From Stutzerimonas stutzeri (GTDB lineage Bacteria; Pseudomonadota; Gammaproteobacteria; Pseudomonadales; Pseudomonadaceae), in assembly GCF_000590475.1 (NCBI RefSeq), contig NZ_CP007441.1, positions 455,038 through 519,037 of the forward strand: 64,000 nt of DNA. Reading direction: 5' to 3'. Position numbers and translations under genes: made by a program. This document shows, in pieces, positions 34,841 through 45,918 of the stretch. The notes beneath the pieces were generated by a model that made no database searches, had not been told where the DNA came from, and saw only the letters and a program-made list of their open reading frames with translations. The stretch's first letter is position 1, and each line of letters starts with the position of its first letter.

Positions 34841-36075
34841 AGCGACTCGCCTTTGTTGTTCTTATCCTGCTGGCGGTGGCCGGCTTTTTCGGCTGGGCCA
34901 TTTACCAGGACTCCGGCTACGTGCTGATCAGCTATGACCGCTTTCGCTACGAGTCGAGTTTCTGGATATTCCTGGGCTTGATCGCCTGTCTCTGGCTGCT
35001 GGCAATGGTGGTTCACTGGGTGATCGGATTGCTTCATACGTCCGGCGCGCTGGTCAATCCCTGGTCCCGGCGCCATCGGGCCCGTCGTGTCGCCAAGGCC
35101 TCGCGCGCGGGCTTGCGGGAGCTGGCCGAGGGTCAGTGGGGGCATGCGCTCGGACACCTGCGTATCGCCGCCGAGCATGATCGCCAGCCACTGGTGCATT
35201 ATCTTGGTGCGGCCCGGGCCGCGAGCGAGCTGGGCGAATATGAGCAAAGTGACGAGTTGCTGCGCAAAGCGCGCGAGCGCGAACCCGAAGCCGGCCTGGC
35301 TGTTGGTCTGACACAAGCCCAGTTACAGATTGCTCGGGGCCAGTACGATGCGGCGCGTGAGTCTCTGAACGCATTGCACAGCGATCATCCTCGGCATCCC
35401 TATGTCCTGACCTTGCTTCAGCAACTCTACGTGCAGCTGCAGGACTGGAGCGCCCTTTGCCGGCTGCTGCCAGAGTTGCGCAAGCATCGCGTGCTGTCTC
35501 CCGCTCGGTTGGATGAGCTGGAGCGGCTGGCCTGGACCGCTGCCCTGGAACAGGTGGGGCAGGTGCAAGCCGCAACTGCTGAAGCTGCGCAGCAGGCGCT
35601 GAATCAATGCTGGCAGACCGTTCCGAACAAGTTGCGTAGCGAGCCGCTGCTGGTGCGTGCCTATACGGATGGCTTGAGCCGGTTGGGCGCGGAGGAAAAG
35701 GCGGAGGAAGTGCTGTATGCCGCTCTCAAGCGCGAATTCGATAATCTTTTGATCGAGCGTTACGGTCGCGTTCGCGGACGCGAGCCGTCGCGTCAATTAG
35801 CTCACGCGGAGACCTGGCTGAAGGCGCATCCGGGAAATCCAGAATTGCTGCTAGCGCTTGGCCGCCTGAGCCTTCGCAACGAGTTCTGGGGCAAGGCGCG
35901 CGACTATCTGGAAGCGAGCCTGCAGCTCGAGCATCGTCCGCAAACCTGCGCCGAGTTGGCGCGCTTGTTGGCCCAACTGGGTGACAAAGAGCGTAGCAAT
36001 CGCCTATTTCAGGAAGGGCTCGGGCTTCTCGATCAGTCCAGCAGCAACCAGTTGCAGACGGTCAGCGGCGGCTAG
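34837..36075 (+). CDS. hemY: HemY, inner-membrane TPR protein of haem synthesis
   Basis: 412 aa. Two membrane helices at about 3-22 and 43-63, then cytoplasmic TPR repeats to the end (for example HLRIAAEHDRQPLVHYLGAARAASELGEYEQSDELL). This proteobacterial HemY is not the Bacillus protoporphyrinogen oxidase of the same name; it helps coordinate late haem enzymes. It is the last gene of hemCDXY, with ATGA coupling to hemX. Confidence 0.93.
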   Translation: MKRLAFVVLILLAVAGFFGWAIYQDSGYVLISYDRFRYESSFWIFLGLIACLWLLAMVVHWVIGLLHTSGALVNPWSRRHRARRVAKASRAGLRELAEGQWGHALGHLRIAAEHDRQPLVHYLGAARAASELGEYEQSDELLRKAREREPEAGLAVGLTQAQLQIARGQYDAARESLNALHSDHPRHPYVLTLLQQLYVQLQDWSALCRLLPELRKHRVLSPARLDELERLAWTAALEQVGQVQAATAEAAQQALNQCWQTVPNKLRSEPLLVRAYTDGLSRLGAEEKAEEVLYAALKREFDNLLIERYGRVRGREPSRQLAHAETWLKAHPGNPELLLALGRLSLRNEFWGKARDYLEASLQLEHRPQTCAELARLLAQLGDKERSNRLFQEGLGLLDQSSSNQLQTVSGG

Positions 36076-36193
36076 CAATTAGTGAGCACGTGGCGTGACG
36101 GCCATCCCGTGCCGTTGCGCCAATTTCCGTATGGCTTGCAGCTCGCCGCGCGCAGCACTACCGTAGCGAACTTTTCCTGTCTGCGGAGTCACC

Positions 36194-36685
36194 ATGAACC
36201 TGGCCAGCCCACGTTCGCTGTTTCTTCTGGCCTTCATCGGCTGCGTGCTGATGATGATCGCTGCACTGTATCTCGAGCATGTGGTCGGCCTCGCGCCATG
36301 CCCCCTATGCATCGTCCAGCGTATTTGCGTGATCGGCTTCGGCCTGGTCTGCCTGATCGGCGCGCTGCACGGGCCGCACAAAACCGGTCGTCGCGTATAT
36401 TCGGTTCTGGCGCTGCTGTTCGCGGTGGCAGGCGGTGCAACCGCCATTCGCCAGATCTGGTTGCAGAACATGCCTGCCGACCAATTGCCGAGCTGCCTGC
36501 CCAGTCTCGAGTACATGATGGACGCGCTGCCGTTCCAAGAGATTGCCCGGCTGGTGCTCCACGGCACGGCCGAATGCGCCGAAGTCAGCTGGACATTGCT
36601 GGGCATGAGCATTCCTGAATGGACCTTGTTGGCCTTCATCGCAATGGTATTTTTCTGCCTCTGGCAGCTGCTGCGACGCGATTGA
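36194..36685 (+). CDS. dsbB: DsbB-family disulfide bond formation protein (DsbH type)
   Basis: 163 aa, four membrane helices. The redox pairs are Cys36/Cys39 (PCPLC) and Cys101/Cys128 in the second periplasmic loop. It reoxidises DsbA and passes electrons to ubiquinone. In P. aeruginosa two DsbB proteins exist; the copy between hemY and algQ is called DsbH, and the position here matches. A CGGAG site precedes the ATG at 36194. Confidence 0.92.
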   Translation: MNLASPRSLFLLAFIGCVLMMIAALYLEHVVGLAPCPLCIVQRICVIGFGLVCLIGALHGPHKTGRRVYSVLALLFAVAGGATAIRQIWLQNMPADQLPSCLPSLEYMMDALPFQEIARLVLHGTAECAEVSWTLLGMSIPEWTLLAFIAMVFFCLWQLLRRD

Positions 36686-36934
36686 GGCTTTTTGTTCGGG
36701 TGAGCGAATGATCGCTGCGCTTGGCGGTCAATGATCCTGGGCAAAGCGATGGACGTTCGATTGCGCGGAGTAATTTTGATCTGTGCTGCTTGATGCTTCG
36801 ACCGCCGCAGCTTAGTCTGCTCTGGCAGCGTCGGTATCCGTCCGTCGTTGCCACTCACCCAAGGCCGATATCCCAAGACAATAACCGTCTCGGAAGGCGC
36901 AACAGGCATCATCGATTAGGGAAGTGAGGTCATC

Positions 36935-37399
36935 ATGCTCGAGAGCTGTCGGAACGCCCAGGAACGCTGGGGAGGTGTGCACCTGCTGATCGACCGCTGG
37001 CTGCAAGAACGCCATGCATTGATCAACGCATTCGATGGATTGCATGTCGGTGAGGCTGTTGCCAGCCGTTCCGCCTTGCAGAAATTCTGCGAAATTCTGC
37101 TCGACTACGTGTCGGCCGGTCATTTCGAAATCTACGAGCAACTGCTCAACGAAGCCGAGGCGTTTGGTGATGAGCGCGGCCTCGAGCTTGCCCGCCAGAT
37201 TTATCCTCGAATCGAAGCCATTACCGAAGTAGCGGTGGCCTTCAATGACCGCTGTGATAAAGGCGATTGTCTGAACAGCCCAGGCTTGCCCGACGAATTG
37301 AAGCGACTGGGACCGTTATTACACGAGCGCTTCGAGTTGGAGGATTGCCTGATCGAAGTCCTCCATACCGCGCACAAGCAAACCGCCGCTACTGCCTGA
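36935..37399 (+). CDS. algQ: Anti-sigma70 factor AlgQ (Rsd family)
   Basis: 154 aa. Rsd/AlgQ signature MLESCRNAQERWGGVHLLIDRWLQERHALI, then FCEILLDYVSAGHFEIYEQL. All-helical protein that binds region 4 of the housekeeping sigma factor and shifts RNA polymerase toward alternative sigma factors. In Pseudomonas it raises alginate and siderophore expression. A 249-bp region upstream carries its promoter, which I cannot pinpoint. GAGG precedes the ATG. algP follows. Confidence 0.93.
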   Translation: MLESCRNAQERWGGVHLLIDRWLQERHALINAFDGLHVGEAVASRSALQKFCEILLDYVSAGHFEIYEQLLNEAEAFGDERGLELARQIYPRIEAITEVAVAFNDRCDKGDCLNSPGLPDELKRLGPLLHERFELEDCLIEVLHTAHKQTAATA

Positions 37400-37513
37400 C
37401 ACTGGCCCCAGTGTCCGGTTGTGTGTGACCGCATGCAGCCTCGGAAGTGGTCTGTAGAGAGGCCAGGGGATCGTTCGGTAATGGCAGTATCCATCTCGCC
37501 AGGAGGCGTCTTC

Positions 37514-38284
37514 ATGCCTGCAAAGAAAAATCCCGTAAGCACTCCATTGCACTTGCTGCAGCAGCTTTCGCACAGCTTGGTAGTGCATCTGCAGAAGGCA
37601 TGCGGCGAGGCACAGAGGGACGCCGAAGTCCTGCTGGCCCAGCTCGAAAAACAGCGGGGCAAGACGCAGGAGAAGATCGTCAAGGCGCGCGCCAAGCTTG
37701 ATGACGCCGGTAATGCGGGCAAATCGAAGGCGCAGACCAAGGCTCGCGCCAAACTGGCTGAGCTGGACGACGTCCTCGCCGTGCTGCAGGCGCGGCAGAG
37801 TGAAACACTGAGTTATCTGGCTGAACTAAAACGCGACGCGGAGCAAAGCCTGAAATTGGCCCAGGGTGTTACCCAAGTCGAAAAGGCCGCCGCTCAAGCC
37901 CTGGCGTCACGAGAAAAGCCTGCCACCCCGCGAGCTGCAAGCAAAGCCAAAGCAGGTTCCAATACAGCCAAACCTGCCGCCGATGTTTCAGCAGGTAGCA
38001 ACATAGCTTCAGGCAAGGCGCCTGTACGTGCGGCGCGCTCGCCTGCCCGCCGCGCCAGACCGGATGCCGCGAAAGCCAGCGCCGCGGAGAAGCCAGCCGA
38101 GGCCAAGACGCCTGCGACTAAAGCGCCGAGTGCTGCGCGTCCGGCCAGCACGGCTGGCAAGCCTGCCCCCGCCAAACCAGCTTCGACAGCCGCCAAGCCC
38201 GCGGCAGCGAAGAAACCGGCAGCGCGCAAGCCGGCCACTTCCAGGCGCGAAACAGCCGATCAGTCCTCGCCGATTGCGAGCTGA
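37514..38284 (+). CDS. algP: AlgP, histone-H1-like alginate regulatory protein
   Basis: 256 aa from the ATG at 37514 (MPAKKNPVSTPLHLLQQLSHSL). Residues 1-135 are helical with coiled-coil character. Residues about 140-256 are a low-complexity Lys/Ala/Pro/Ser tail resembling eukaryotic histone H1, with degenerate KPA-type units (AAKPAAAKKPAARKPA). In P. aeruginosa the tail carries dozens of KPAA repeats and is unstable; here it is much shorter and irregular. Such tails bind DNA. The 3' end overlaps the convergent TIGR02444 gene by 25 bp. Confidence 0.88.
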   Translation: MPAKKNPVSTPLHLLQQLSHSLVVHLQKACGEAQRDAEVLLAQLEKQRGKTQEKIVKARAKLDDAGNAGKSKAQTKARAKLAELDDVLAVLQARQSETLSYLAELKRDAEQSLKLAQGVTQVEKAAAQALASREKPATPRAASKAKAGSNTAKPAADVSAGSNIASGKAPVRAARSPARRARPDAAKASAAEKPAEAKTPATKAPSAARPASTAGKPAPAKPASTAAKPAAAKKPAARKPATSRRETADQSSPIAS

Positions 38285-38739
38285 GCCGCTGCCGCGCATC
38301 GCAGTATCTCCACCGGCCTGCGCGTATCACCGCCCAGGTTGGCGCAGAGTCGCTCTAGCCAGCCGGTTGATTCTCGGGCCGTCGGCCAATGCTGCGCAAC
38401 GTCCTGCAAACGCTTGAGTTGGATTTTCTCTGCGTGCAGTTCCAGCTTCTTCACCTGCGCGCGCAAACCTGCCAGATCGTTGTCGGCAGTGGCCGCCTCG
38501 CGCCAGCACTGGCGCAGATTACGCAGCGGCGCGACGACCTGAGTCCGCCAGTCATCGCTGATATCCTTCAGCTGCGCAAGCCGCGCCTCGTTACAGCCAA
38601 TGCCGCGGCACTCCAGCCAGGCGCCAGCCAATAGCAAGCAGACATCTGCCCCCGCGGTTTGCAGTCCGAGGCAAGCCGTCTCCACATCAGGCTGCGCATA
38701 GCAGGCGAGGGCAAACGTCCATAGATCGTTACGTGTCAT
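38260..38739 (-). CDS. TIGR02444 family protein
   Basis: 159 aa (MTRNDLWTFALACYAQPDVETACLGLQ...). The start and the block AGADVCLLLAGAWLECRG are the TIGR02444/DUF2390 signature. Predicted all-helical and cytoplasmic; function unknown. It is convergent with algP, which it overlaps, and divergent from the ABC-F gene 66 bp away, so it probably has its own promoter in that short gap. Confidence 0.85.
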   Translation of the reverse strand: MTRNDLWTFALACYAQPDVETACLGLQTAGADVCLLLAGAWLECRGIGCNEARLAQLKDISDDWRTQVVAPLRNLRQCWREAATADNDLAGLRAQVKKLELHAEKIQLKRLQDVAQHWPTARESTGWLERLCANLGGDTRRPVEILRCAAAAQLAIGED

Positions 38740-38805
38740 GAGCGTCGGTTTTTTTCGTAAGAGCCGGATGGATTTCCGAGCGACCTGATAAACTCCGCCG
38801 CCATT

Positions 38806-40712
<1,907 letters not shown>

Positions 40713-40716
<4 letters not shown>

Positions 40717-41294
40717 ACGAGTCATTGCTGTTTCTTTCCCAGCAATGGCGGGCCCCTTTGCTGCTTGGGCTGCAGGTCCTGCTGATCCTGTTGATCGCTT
40801 TTGTGCTGCAGCGGCTGGTGGTTCGGGGGCTGACAAGGCTCGGTAGTCATTATCCGCTTCCGCCTGAATTGCTTCTGCCCCTGCGTGGCGGTATTCGCTG
40901 GTTGATCATCGGTGGCGCGCTGATCATGGTGCTTGAGCGCTTCGGCGTGTCAGCGACCGTGCTGTGGACCGCCTTGTCCGGGTTCGTTGCCGTGGCGGCG
41001 GTCGCCTTCTTCGCTATCTGGAGCGTTTTGTCCAACCTGCTTTGCGCCGTGCTGATCATGGCCGTCGGGCCGTTTCGATTGGGCGATCTGGTGGAATTGG
41101 TGGAAAGCGCCGACAAGCCCATCGTCAAGGGCCGCGTCATCGATATCAATCTGTTGTACACCACGCTTGAAGAGAGCAGCGAGGGTGGAACCACGGCGAT
41201 TGTCCAGGTGCCCAACAGTTTGTTCTTCCAGAAGGTGCTGCGTCGCTGGCGCGGAACCGATATTCAGGCACACATTCACAGCACCCACGAGTAA
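40713..41294 (+). CDS. Small-conductance mechanosensitive channel (MscS family)
   Basis: 193 aa, a minimal MscS protein. Membrane helices at about 17-37, 62-82 and 85-115; the last is the pore helix (SGFVAVAAVAFFAIWSVLSNLLCAVLIM), followed by the MscS beta domain (PFRLGDLVELVESADKPIVKGRVIDINLLYTTLEE). The C-terminal alpha/beta domain is much reduced relative to the 286-aa E. coli MscS. It overlaps the ABC-F stop codon (ATGA) and is followed after 5 bp by terC. Confidence 0.88.
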
Positions 41295-41299
41295 ACAAT

Positions 41300-42061
41300 A
41301 TGGAATGGCTTAGCAATCCAGAAATATGGATCGCGTTTCTGACCCTGACCGCCCTGGAGATCGTCCTCGGTATCGACAACATTATTTTCATTTCCATCCT
41401 CGTCGGACGGCTGCCCAAGGAACAGCAGCCGAAGGCTCGCTTCTTCGGACTGGCGCTGGCGATGGTGACGCGGATTCTCTTGTTGCTGTCGATCGCCTGG
41501 GTGATGCGCCTGACCAATGAGCTGTTTTCTGTCTTCGAACATGGTGTATCCGGGCGCGATCTGATTCTGTTCTTTGGCGGCCTGTTCCTGCTGTTCAAGA
41601 GCACCATGGAAATCTGGCACAGCGTCGAGGGCGAAGAGGAAGCGGAAAGCTCAGCCGGTGGCGCCGTGAAGGCGGGCTTCATCGGCATCATTCTGCAGAT
41701 TGCCGTGATCGACATTGTGTTTTCGCTCGACTCGGTGATCACCGCCGTTGGCCTGGTGGACAACGTCGCGGTCATGGTTGCGGCGATCATCATTGCCGTC
41801 GGCGTAATGATGCTCGCTGCGGGCACCATCAGCGACTTCATCGAGAAGCATCCGACGCTGAAGATTCTTGCGTTGTCGTTCCTGATCGTGGTGGGCACCT
41901 TGCTGGTGGCCGAGGCTTTCGGTGCACATGTGCCCAAGGGATACGTTTACTTCGCCATGGCGTTCTCGCTAGGGGTCGAAGCGCTCAACATTCGTATGCG
42001 CAAAGCGATGAAGCGCAAGCTGAAAGACCCGCTCAAACTCGGCAAGGACCTGCCGGACTGA
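41300..42061 (+). CDS. TerC family integral membrane protein
   Basis: 253 aa with seven or so membrane helices. The TerC signatures are LEIVLGIDNIIFISILVGRLP (near 15-36) and DIVFSLDSVITAVGLVDNV (near 140-158), whose acidic residues suggest metal binding. Recent work ties TerC proteins to manganese export and metalation of secreted proteins rather than to tellurite as such. No ter-operon partners are nearby. It probably belongs to the ABC-F-mscS operon. Confidence 0.9.
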   Translation: MEWLSNPEIWIAFLTLTALEIVLGIDNIIFISILVGRLPKEQQPKARFFGLALAMVTRILLLLSIAWVMRLTNELFSVFEHGVSGRDLILFFGGLFLLFKSTMEIWHSVEGEEEAESSAGGAVKAGFIGIILQIAVIDIVFSLDSVITAVGLVDNVAVMVAAIIIAVGVMMLAAGTISDFIEKHPTLKILALSFLIVVGTLLVAEAFGAHVPKGYVYFAMAFSLGVEALNIRMRKAMKRKLKDPLKLGKDLPD

Positions 42062-42113
42062 GGCGGTATGTCCGCTGCGCCTACCCGGCGCAGCGGTTAC
42101 TGGAGGATCAACC

Positions 42114-42746
42114 ATGACGCTTGAAACCTGGCTTGCCTTCTTTGTCGCCTGTTGGATCATCAGCCTGTCGCCGGGGGCCGGGGCGATCGCCTCGATGTCT
42201 TGCGGTTTGCAGTACGGCTTCTGGCGTGGCTACTGGAATGCCATCGGTCTACAGATTGCGCTGGCGTTGCAGATCGCGGTTGTGGCAGCGGGTGTCGGTG
42301 CGGTGCTGGCGACCTCCTCGCTGGCCTTTAGCCTGATCAAGTGGTTCGGTGTCGCCTATCTGCTGTGGCTCGCTCTGAAGCAGTGGAGGGCGCTGCCATC
42401 GATGCTCGACGACAGTGCCGCGCCGAGGCCGATTGGCCGACCGCTGACGCTGGTGTTGCGCGGTTTTCTGGTCAATGCCAGCAACCCCAAGGCCATCGTG
42501 TTCATTCTTGCGGTGCTGCCGCAGTTTCTAGACCCGCAGCGAGACCTGGTGCTGCAATACCTGCACATGGGCGCCACCATGGTTCTGGTCGATCTGATCG
42601 TCATGGCCGGCTATACCGGGTTGGCGGCGAAGGTGCTGCGACTGCTACGCACGCCTCGCCAGCAGCGTTTGGTCAATCGCAGCTTCGCCGCCATGTTCGC
42701 CGGCGCGGCGGCGTTGCTGGCGACGGTACGGCGGGCGGTGGTATGA
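42114..42746 (+). CDS. LysE/RhtB family amino-acid exporter
   Basis: 210 aa, six membrane helices. The N-terminal signature LSPGAGAIASMSCGLQYGFWRGYWNAIGLQIALALQ and the mid-protein block FLVNASNPKAIVFILAVLPQFLDP define the family (PF01810). Members export lysine, homoserine, threonine or homoserine lactones; the substrate here is not known. A GGAGG site precedes the ATG. It overlaps the YaiI-type gene by 4 bp. Confidence 0.9.
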   Translation: MTLETWLAFFVACWIISLSPGAGAIASMSCGLQYGFWRGYWNAIGLQIALALQIAVVAAGVGAVLATSSLAFSLIKWFGVAYLLWLALKQWRALPSMLDDSAAPRPIGRPLTLVLRGFLVNASNPKAIVFILAVLPQFLDPQRDLVLQYLHMGATMVLVDLIVMAGYTGLAAKVLRLLRTPRQQRLVNRSFAAMFAGAAALLATVRRAVV

Positions 42747-43222
42747 CGGCGGTCGAGCCGCTGCGGGTATGGGTCGATGCCGATGCATGCCCCAAGGCGG
42801 CGAAGGAGCAACTGATCAAGTTTGCGCTCAAACGCAAATTCGAAGTGCTACTGGTGGCGGGGCAGAGCCAGATCAAGCCGGCCTTCGCCTGTGTGCGGCT
42901 GATTGTCGTGCCGAGTGGCCCGGACGCGGCGGACGACTATCTGGTCGATCATGCCCAGCCGGGCGAGCTGGTGATTTGCAGCGACGTCCCGCTGGCTGAT
43001 CGCCTGGTCAAAAAGGGGGTTGCTGTGCTCGATCCACGCGGTCGCGAATTCGATGAGCGCAACATGGGCGATCGTTTGGCAGTGCGCAACCTGTTCACCG
43101 ACCTGCGTGAACAGGGCCAGGCCAGTGGCGGTCAGGCGGCCTATGGCGAGCGGGATCGCCAGGCGTTCGCCAATGCGTTGGATCGCCTGCTGACTCAGCT
43201 GATGCGAGCCAGAGCTCGCTAG
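42743..43222 (+). CDS. YaiI/YqxD family (DUF188, UPF0178) protein
   Basis: 159 aa from the ATG at 42743, inside the LysE stop codon. The family signature VWVDADACPKAAKEQLIKFALKR is at the N-terminus, with conserved acidic residues typical of PIN-like nucleases (DADACP, DYLV, CSDVPLADRLVKKG, DPRGREF). Nuclease activity is predicted for the family but not settled. Translationally coupled to the LysE-type exporter. Confidence 0.9.
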   Translation: MTAVEPLRVWVDADACPKAAKEQLIKFALKRKFEVLLVAGQSQIKPAFACVRLIVVPSGPDAADDYLVDHAQPGELVICSDVPLADRLVKKGVAVLDPRGREFDERNMGDRLAVRNLFTDLREQGQASGGQAAYGERDRQAFANALDRLLTQLMRARAR

Positions 43223-43284
43223 ACGAGCGTGGGCGGTGACGATGCGACGCTCGGCATCTGCGCGCGGCCGACATCCAGCAGGGC

Positions 43285-43755
43285 TTAGCCGCAGAGATAA
43301 GTGCCGGTGCCCACTGCGACCAACACGCCTTCCTCGTTGTGCAGCTCGGAGCGAACCACCGCTACCTTGTTGCCGGAACGCAACAGGGTTGCACTGGCGC
43401 TGAAACGCTTGCCTCGTCCTGGACGCAGGTAGTCGATTCGCAAGTCGATAGTGCCGAGGCGGGAGAGGCGCAAGGCGCGCTCCTCGGTGCTCAGGTGCTG
43501 ATGCTTCTCGAAGGCTCCGACCATTGCCATGGCACCGCCGACGACATCGAGCAACGAGGCGATAACGCCGCCATGAAGAATGCCATGGAAGAAATTGCCG
43601 ACCAGCTCCTGTTTCATCGGCAAATGCATCACCACGCGCTGGCGAGACACTTCGTCCAGCTCGATGCCCAGGTATTCATTGAATGGGATGCGCTCGAAGA
43701 GCTGACGCACGGCGTGTTGTTGCTCTTCGATGGTATCGATTGGGTGCTGAGGCAT
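43285..43755 (-). CDS. Hotdog-fold thioesterase (PaaI/YigI-like)
   Basis: 156 aa from the ATG at 43755; an ATG two codons earlier is only 3 bp from AGGA, whereas 43755 has good spacing. The hotdog core is LGIELDEVSRQRVVMHLPMKQELVGN, then GILHGGVIASLLDVVGGAMAM with the catalytic-type acidic residue, and IDYLRPGRGKRFSASATLLRSG. It probably hydrolyses acyl-CoA thioesters; the acyl group is unknown. It is a single gene. Confidence 0.85.
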   Translation of the reverse strand: MPQHPIDTIEEQQHAVRQLFERIPFNEYLGIELDEVSRQRVVMHLPMKQELVGNFFHGILHGGVIASLLDVVGGAMAMVGAFEKHQHLSTEERALRLSRLGTIDLRIDYLRPGRGKRFSASATLLRSGNKVAVVRSELHNEEGVLVAVGTGTYLCG

Positions 43756-43908
43756 GAGCATGGCTTCCTGGCAGATCAGGCCAAACTGCCGGAGAGCGAT
43801 CGGCTTGACCAGTGGCGCGGCGGGTGCGCCGGTACGATTGGCCGTATAGCCATGGACGGCCTCCAGCCCAGGTCTGGGCGCGGGAATGGAGGCCGACGCG
43901 GAAGGTAG

Positions 43909-44571
43909 CTATTTGCCGGTAAGCTCAAGCACTCGGTCGACCATTTTGTAGATGCCTGACGCCGCCTCGCTGATCGATTGCGCGAGCATATAAGCAGGCG
44001 TCGTTACCAGCTTGTACTTGGAGTCTTCGACGATTTCCGTGACTTCGCATGCCTGGTGTTCGGCACCCATTTCCCGTGATGCAGCGGCGGCTGGATCGTC
44101 ATCATTCCCCAGCGTGCAGACCACGCCGGGTCCGAAGATCTGTGCGGCCATGGTGGGTGCTATGCACATCATGCCGACCGGTTTGCGGGCTGTGGCGAAA
44201 GCTTGCGCAACCGATAGCACCTCAGGAAGAATCGTGCAGCCGGCTCCTTGAGTGGCGAAGTCGGAGAGGTTCTTCGCTGCGCCAAACCCGCCCGGCATGA
44301 TCAGCGCATCGAAGTCATCGGCGTTCGCTTCGCTCAGTTCCTTGATCTCGCCTCGAGCCAGACGCGCGGACTCGATCAGCACGTTGCGGCTCTCCGGCAT
44401 TTCATCGCCGGTCAGGTGATTAATCACATGCATCTGTTCGATGTTGGGGGCGAAGCATTGGACCGTGGCGCCCCGTTGATCCAGGCGTAGCAAGGTAATC
44501 ACGCTCTCGTAGATTTCCGAGCCGTCGTACACGCCACAGCCGGAAAGAATCACGGCGACTTTTCTGTTCAT
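43909..44571 (-). CDS. elbB: Glyoxalase ElbB (DJ-1/PfpI-like)
   Basis: 220 aa. DJ-1/PfpI fold with the nucleophile elbow at GMMCIAPTMAA (Cys near 138) and partners GCGVYDGSEIYE and MPGGFGAAKNLSDFA. Named after an isoprenoid-biosynthesis link in E. coli, ElbB has weak glyoxalase activity on glyoxal. The CAGGAG site before the ATG is good. It diverges from hemB across a 314-bp region. Confidence 0.92.
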   Translation of the reverse strand: MNRKVAVILSGCGVYDGSEIYESVITLLRLDQRGATVQCFAPNIEQMHVINHLTGDEMPESRNVLIESARLARGEIKELSEANADDFDALIMPGGFGAAKNLSDFATQGAGCTILPEVLSVAQAFATARKPVGMMCIAPTMAAQIFGPGVVCTLGNDDDPAAAASREMGAEHQACEVTEIVEDSKYKLVTTPAYMLAQSISEAASGIYKMVDRVLELTGK

Positions 44572-44885
44572 TGGATACTCCTGGTCAAAGTCAGCGGCCC
44601 AGCAACAGAGCTGGGCGAAGGCTCTCGATGCTAATCCCTGACGAGATTGAAGGTAAGCCCGTGCCTTGCATGGTTGGATGCGCCATTGTGACGAGTGTTC
44701 ATTCGGCGCAGACGCCGGCCGACAGGCTTTAATCCAAAGGTTGGTCGATCAAAGCACTGGCAGTGCCTGCCTTGGGTGGCGACAATGACGGCAATCGGTG
44801 GCCCGTGGATGACGCTGTCATCATCTGGTCACTTAGTCGGCCTATAAACGTCATATTCGCCCGCCTTGCGGGCCAGGAGTCCGTC
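44572..44885. other. Intergenic region between elbB and hemB
   Basis: 314 bp with no credible gene. It contains a hairpin GCCCGC-CTT-GCGGGC at 44859-44873 directly before the hemB ribosome site (AGGAG at 44875-44879), which could modulate translation. I looked for an Anr/FNR box and found only an imperfect TTGGTCGATCAA (near 44741) with wrong spacing. No clear promoter was found. Confidence 0.55.
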
Positions 44886-45899
44886 GTGAGTTTCATTCCT
44901 GCCAATCGATTGTTTCCCGCTACTCGCTTGCGCCGTAACCGTCGCGATGAGTTTTCTCGTCGGCTGGTTCGCGAGAACGTGCTGAGCGTGGACGATCTGA
45001 TTCTGCCGGTGTTCGTGCTCGACGGTGAAAACCGCCGCGAGCAGGTGCCGTCGATGCCAGGTGTGGAGCGACTGTCCGTCGACCTGCTGTTGAGGGAGGC
45101 TGAAGAGTGGGTGGCGTTGGGCATTCCTGCGCTGGCTCTATTCCCGGTTACCCCGTTGGAGAAGAAATCGCTCGATGCCTCTGAAGCGTGGAACCCGGAT
45201 GGCATCGCCCAGCGAGCGACGCGTGCACTGCGTGAACGCTTCCCGGAACTCGGCGTCATCACTGATGTAGCTCTCGACCCGTTCACTACGCATGGTCAAG
45301 ACGGGATACTGGACGAGCACGGCTACGTGCAAAACGACGTCACCGTCGATGCGCTGGTCCGGCAGGCGTTGTCCCATGCGGAGGCGGGCGCCCAGGTGGT
45401 GGCACCATCAGACATGATGGACGGGCGTATCCAGGCGATTCGTGAAGCGCTCGAAGTCGCCGATCACCACAACGTGCGCATCATGGCCTACTCGGCCAAG
45501 TACGCCAGCGCCTATTACGGCCCGTTCCGCGATGCGGTCGGCTCAGCTGGAAACCTGGGCAAAGGTAGCAAGAACACCTATCAGATGGACCCAGCCAATG
45601 GGGACGAGGCGCTGCATGAAGTGGGTGCCGATTTGGCCGAAGGCGCCGACATGGTCATGGTCAAGCCCGGGATGCCCTATCTGGATATTTTGTGGCGCGT
45701 CAAAGATGCCTTTCGCGTGCCTACGTTCGTCTATCAGGTCAGCGGTGAATATGCGATGCATATGGCGGCCATTCAGAACGGCTGGCTGAGCGATGCGGTG
45801 ATCCTCGAATCGCTGACAGCCTTCAAACGCGCTGGCGCCGATGGCATCCTGACTTATTTCGCCAAGCAGGCGGCACAACAATTGAAACAGGGGCGATAA
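44886..45899 (+). CDS. hemB: Delta-aminolevulinic acid dehydratase (porphobilinogen synthase)
   Basis: 337 aa from the GTG at 44886 (MSFIPANRLFPATRLRRNRRDEFSRR), the same length and start as P. aeruginosa HemB. It condenses two 5-aminolevulinates. The metal site is of the Mg-type (DVALDPFTTHGQDG, with Asp instead of the Zn-binding cysteines), as known for Pseudomonas HemB. Schiff-base lysines lie in MAYSAKYASAYYGPFRDA and MVKPGMPYLDI. It is followed 19 bp later by ppk. Confidence 0.97.
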   Translation: MSFIPANRLFPATRLRRNRRDEFSRRLVRENVLSVDDLILPVFVLDGENRREQVPSMPGVERLSVDLLLREAEEWVALGIPALALFPVTPLEKKSLDASEAWNPDGIAQRATRALRERFPELGVITDVALDPFTTHGQDGILDEHGYVQNDVTVDALVRQALSHAEAGAQVVAPSDMMDGRIQAIREALEVADHHNVRIMAYSAKYASAYYGPFRDAVGSAGNLGKGSKNTYQMDPANGDEALHEVGADLAEGADMVMVKPGMPYLDILWRVKDAFRVPTFVYQVSGEYAMHMAAIQNGWLSDAVILESLTAFKRAGADGILTYFAKQAAQQLKQGR

Positions 45900-45918
45900 G
45901 CCCTTCCGAGGCAGATTG

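Noticed and set aside
37940..38270. Tandem DNA repeat array in algP
   Set aside because: The tail is low complexity at protein level, but I could not find regular DNA repeat units of constant length.
41300..42061. TerC as part of a tellurite-resistance island
   Set aside because: No terABDEXYZW genes nearby; the gene is in a housekeeping-type run and TerC proteins are widespread metal-related membrane proteins.
44735..44760. Anr/FNR box upstream of hemB
   Set aside because: TTGGTCGATCAA has the wrong spacing and a mismatch relative to TTGAT-N4-ATCAA.
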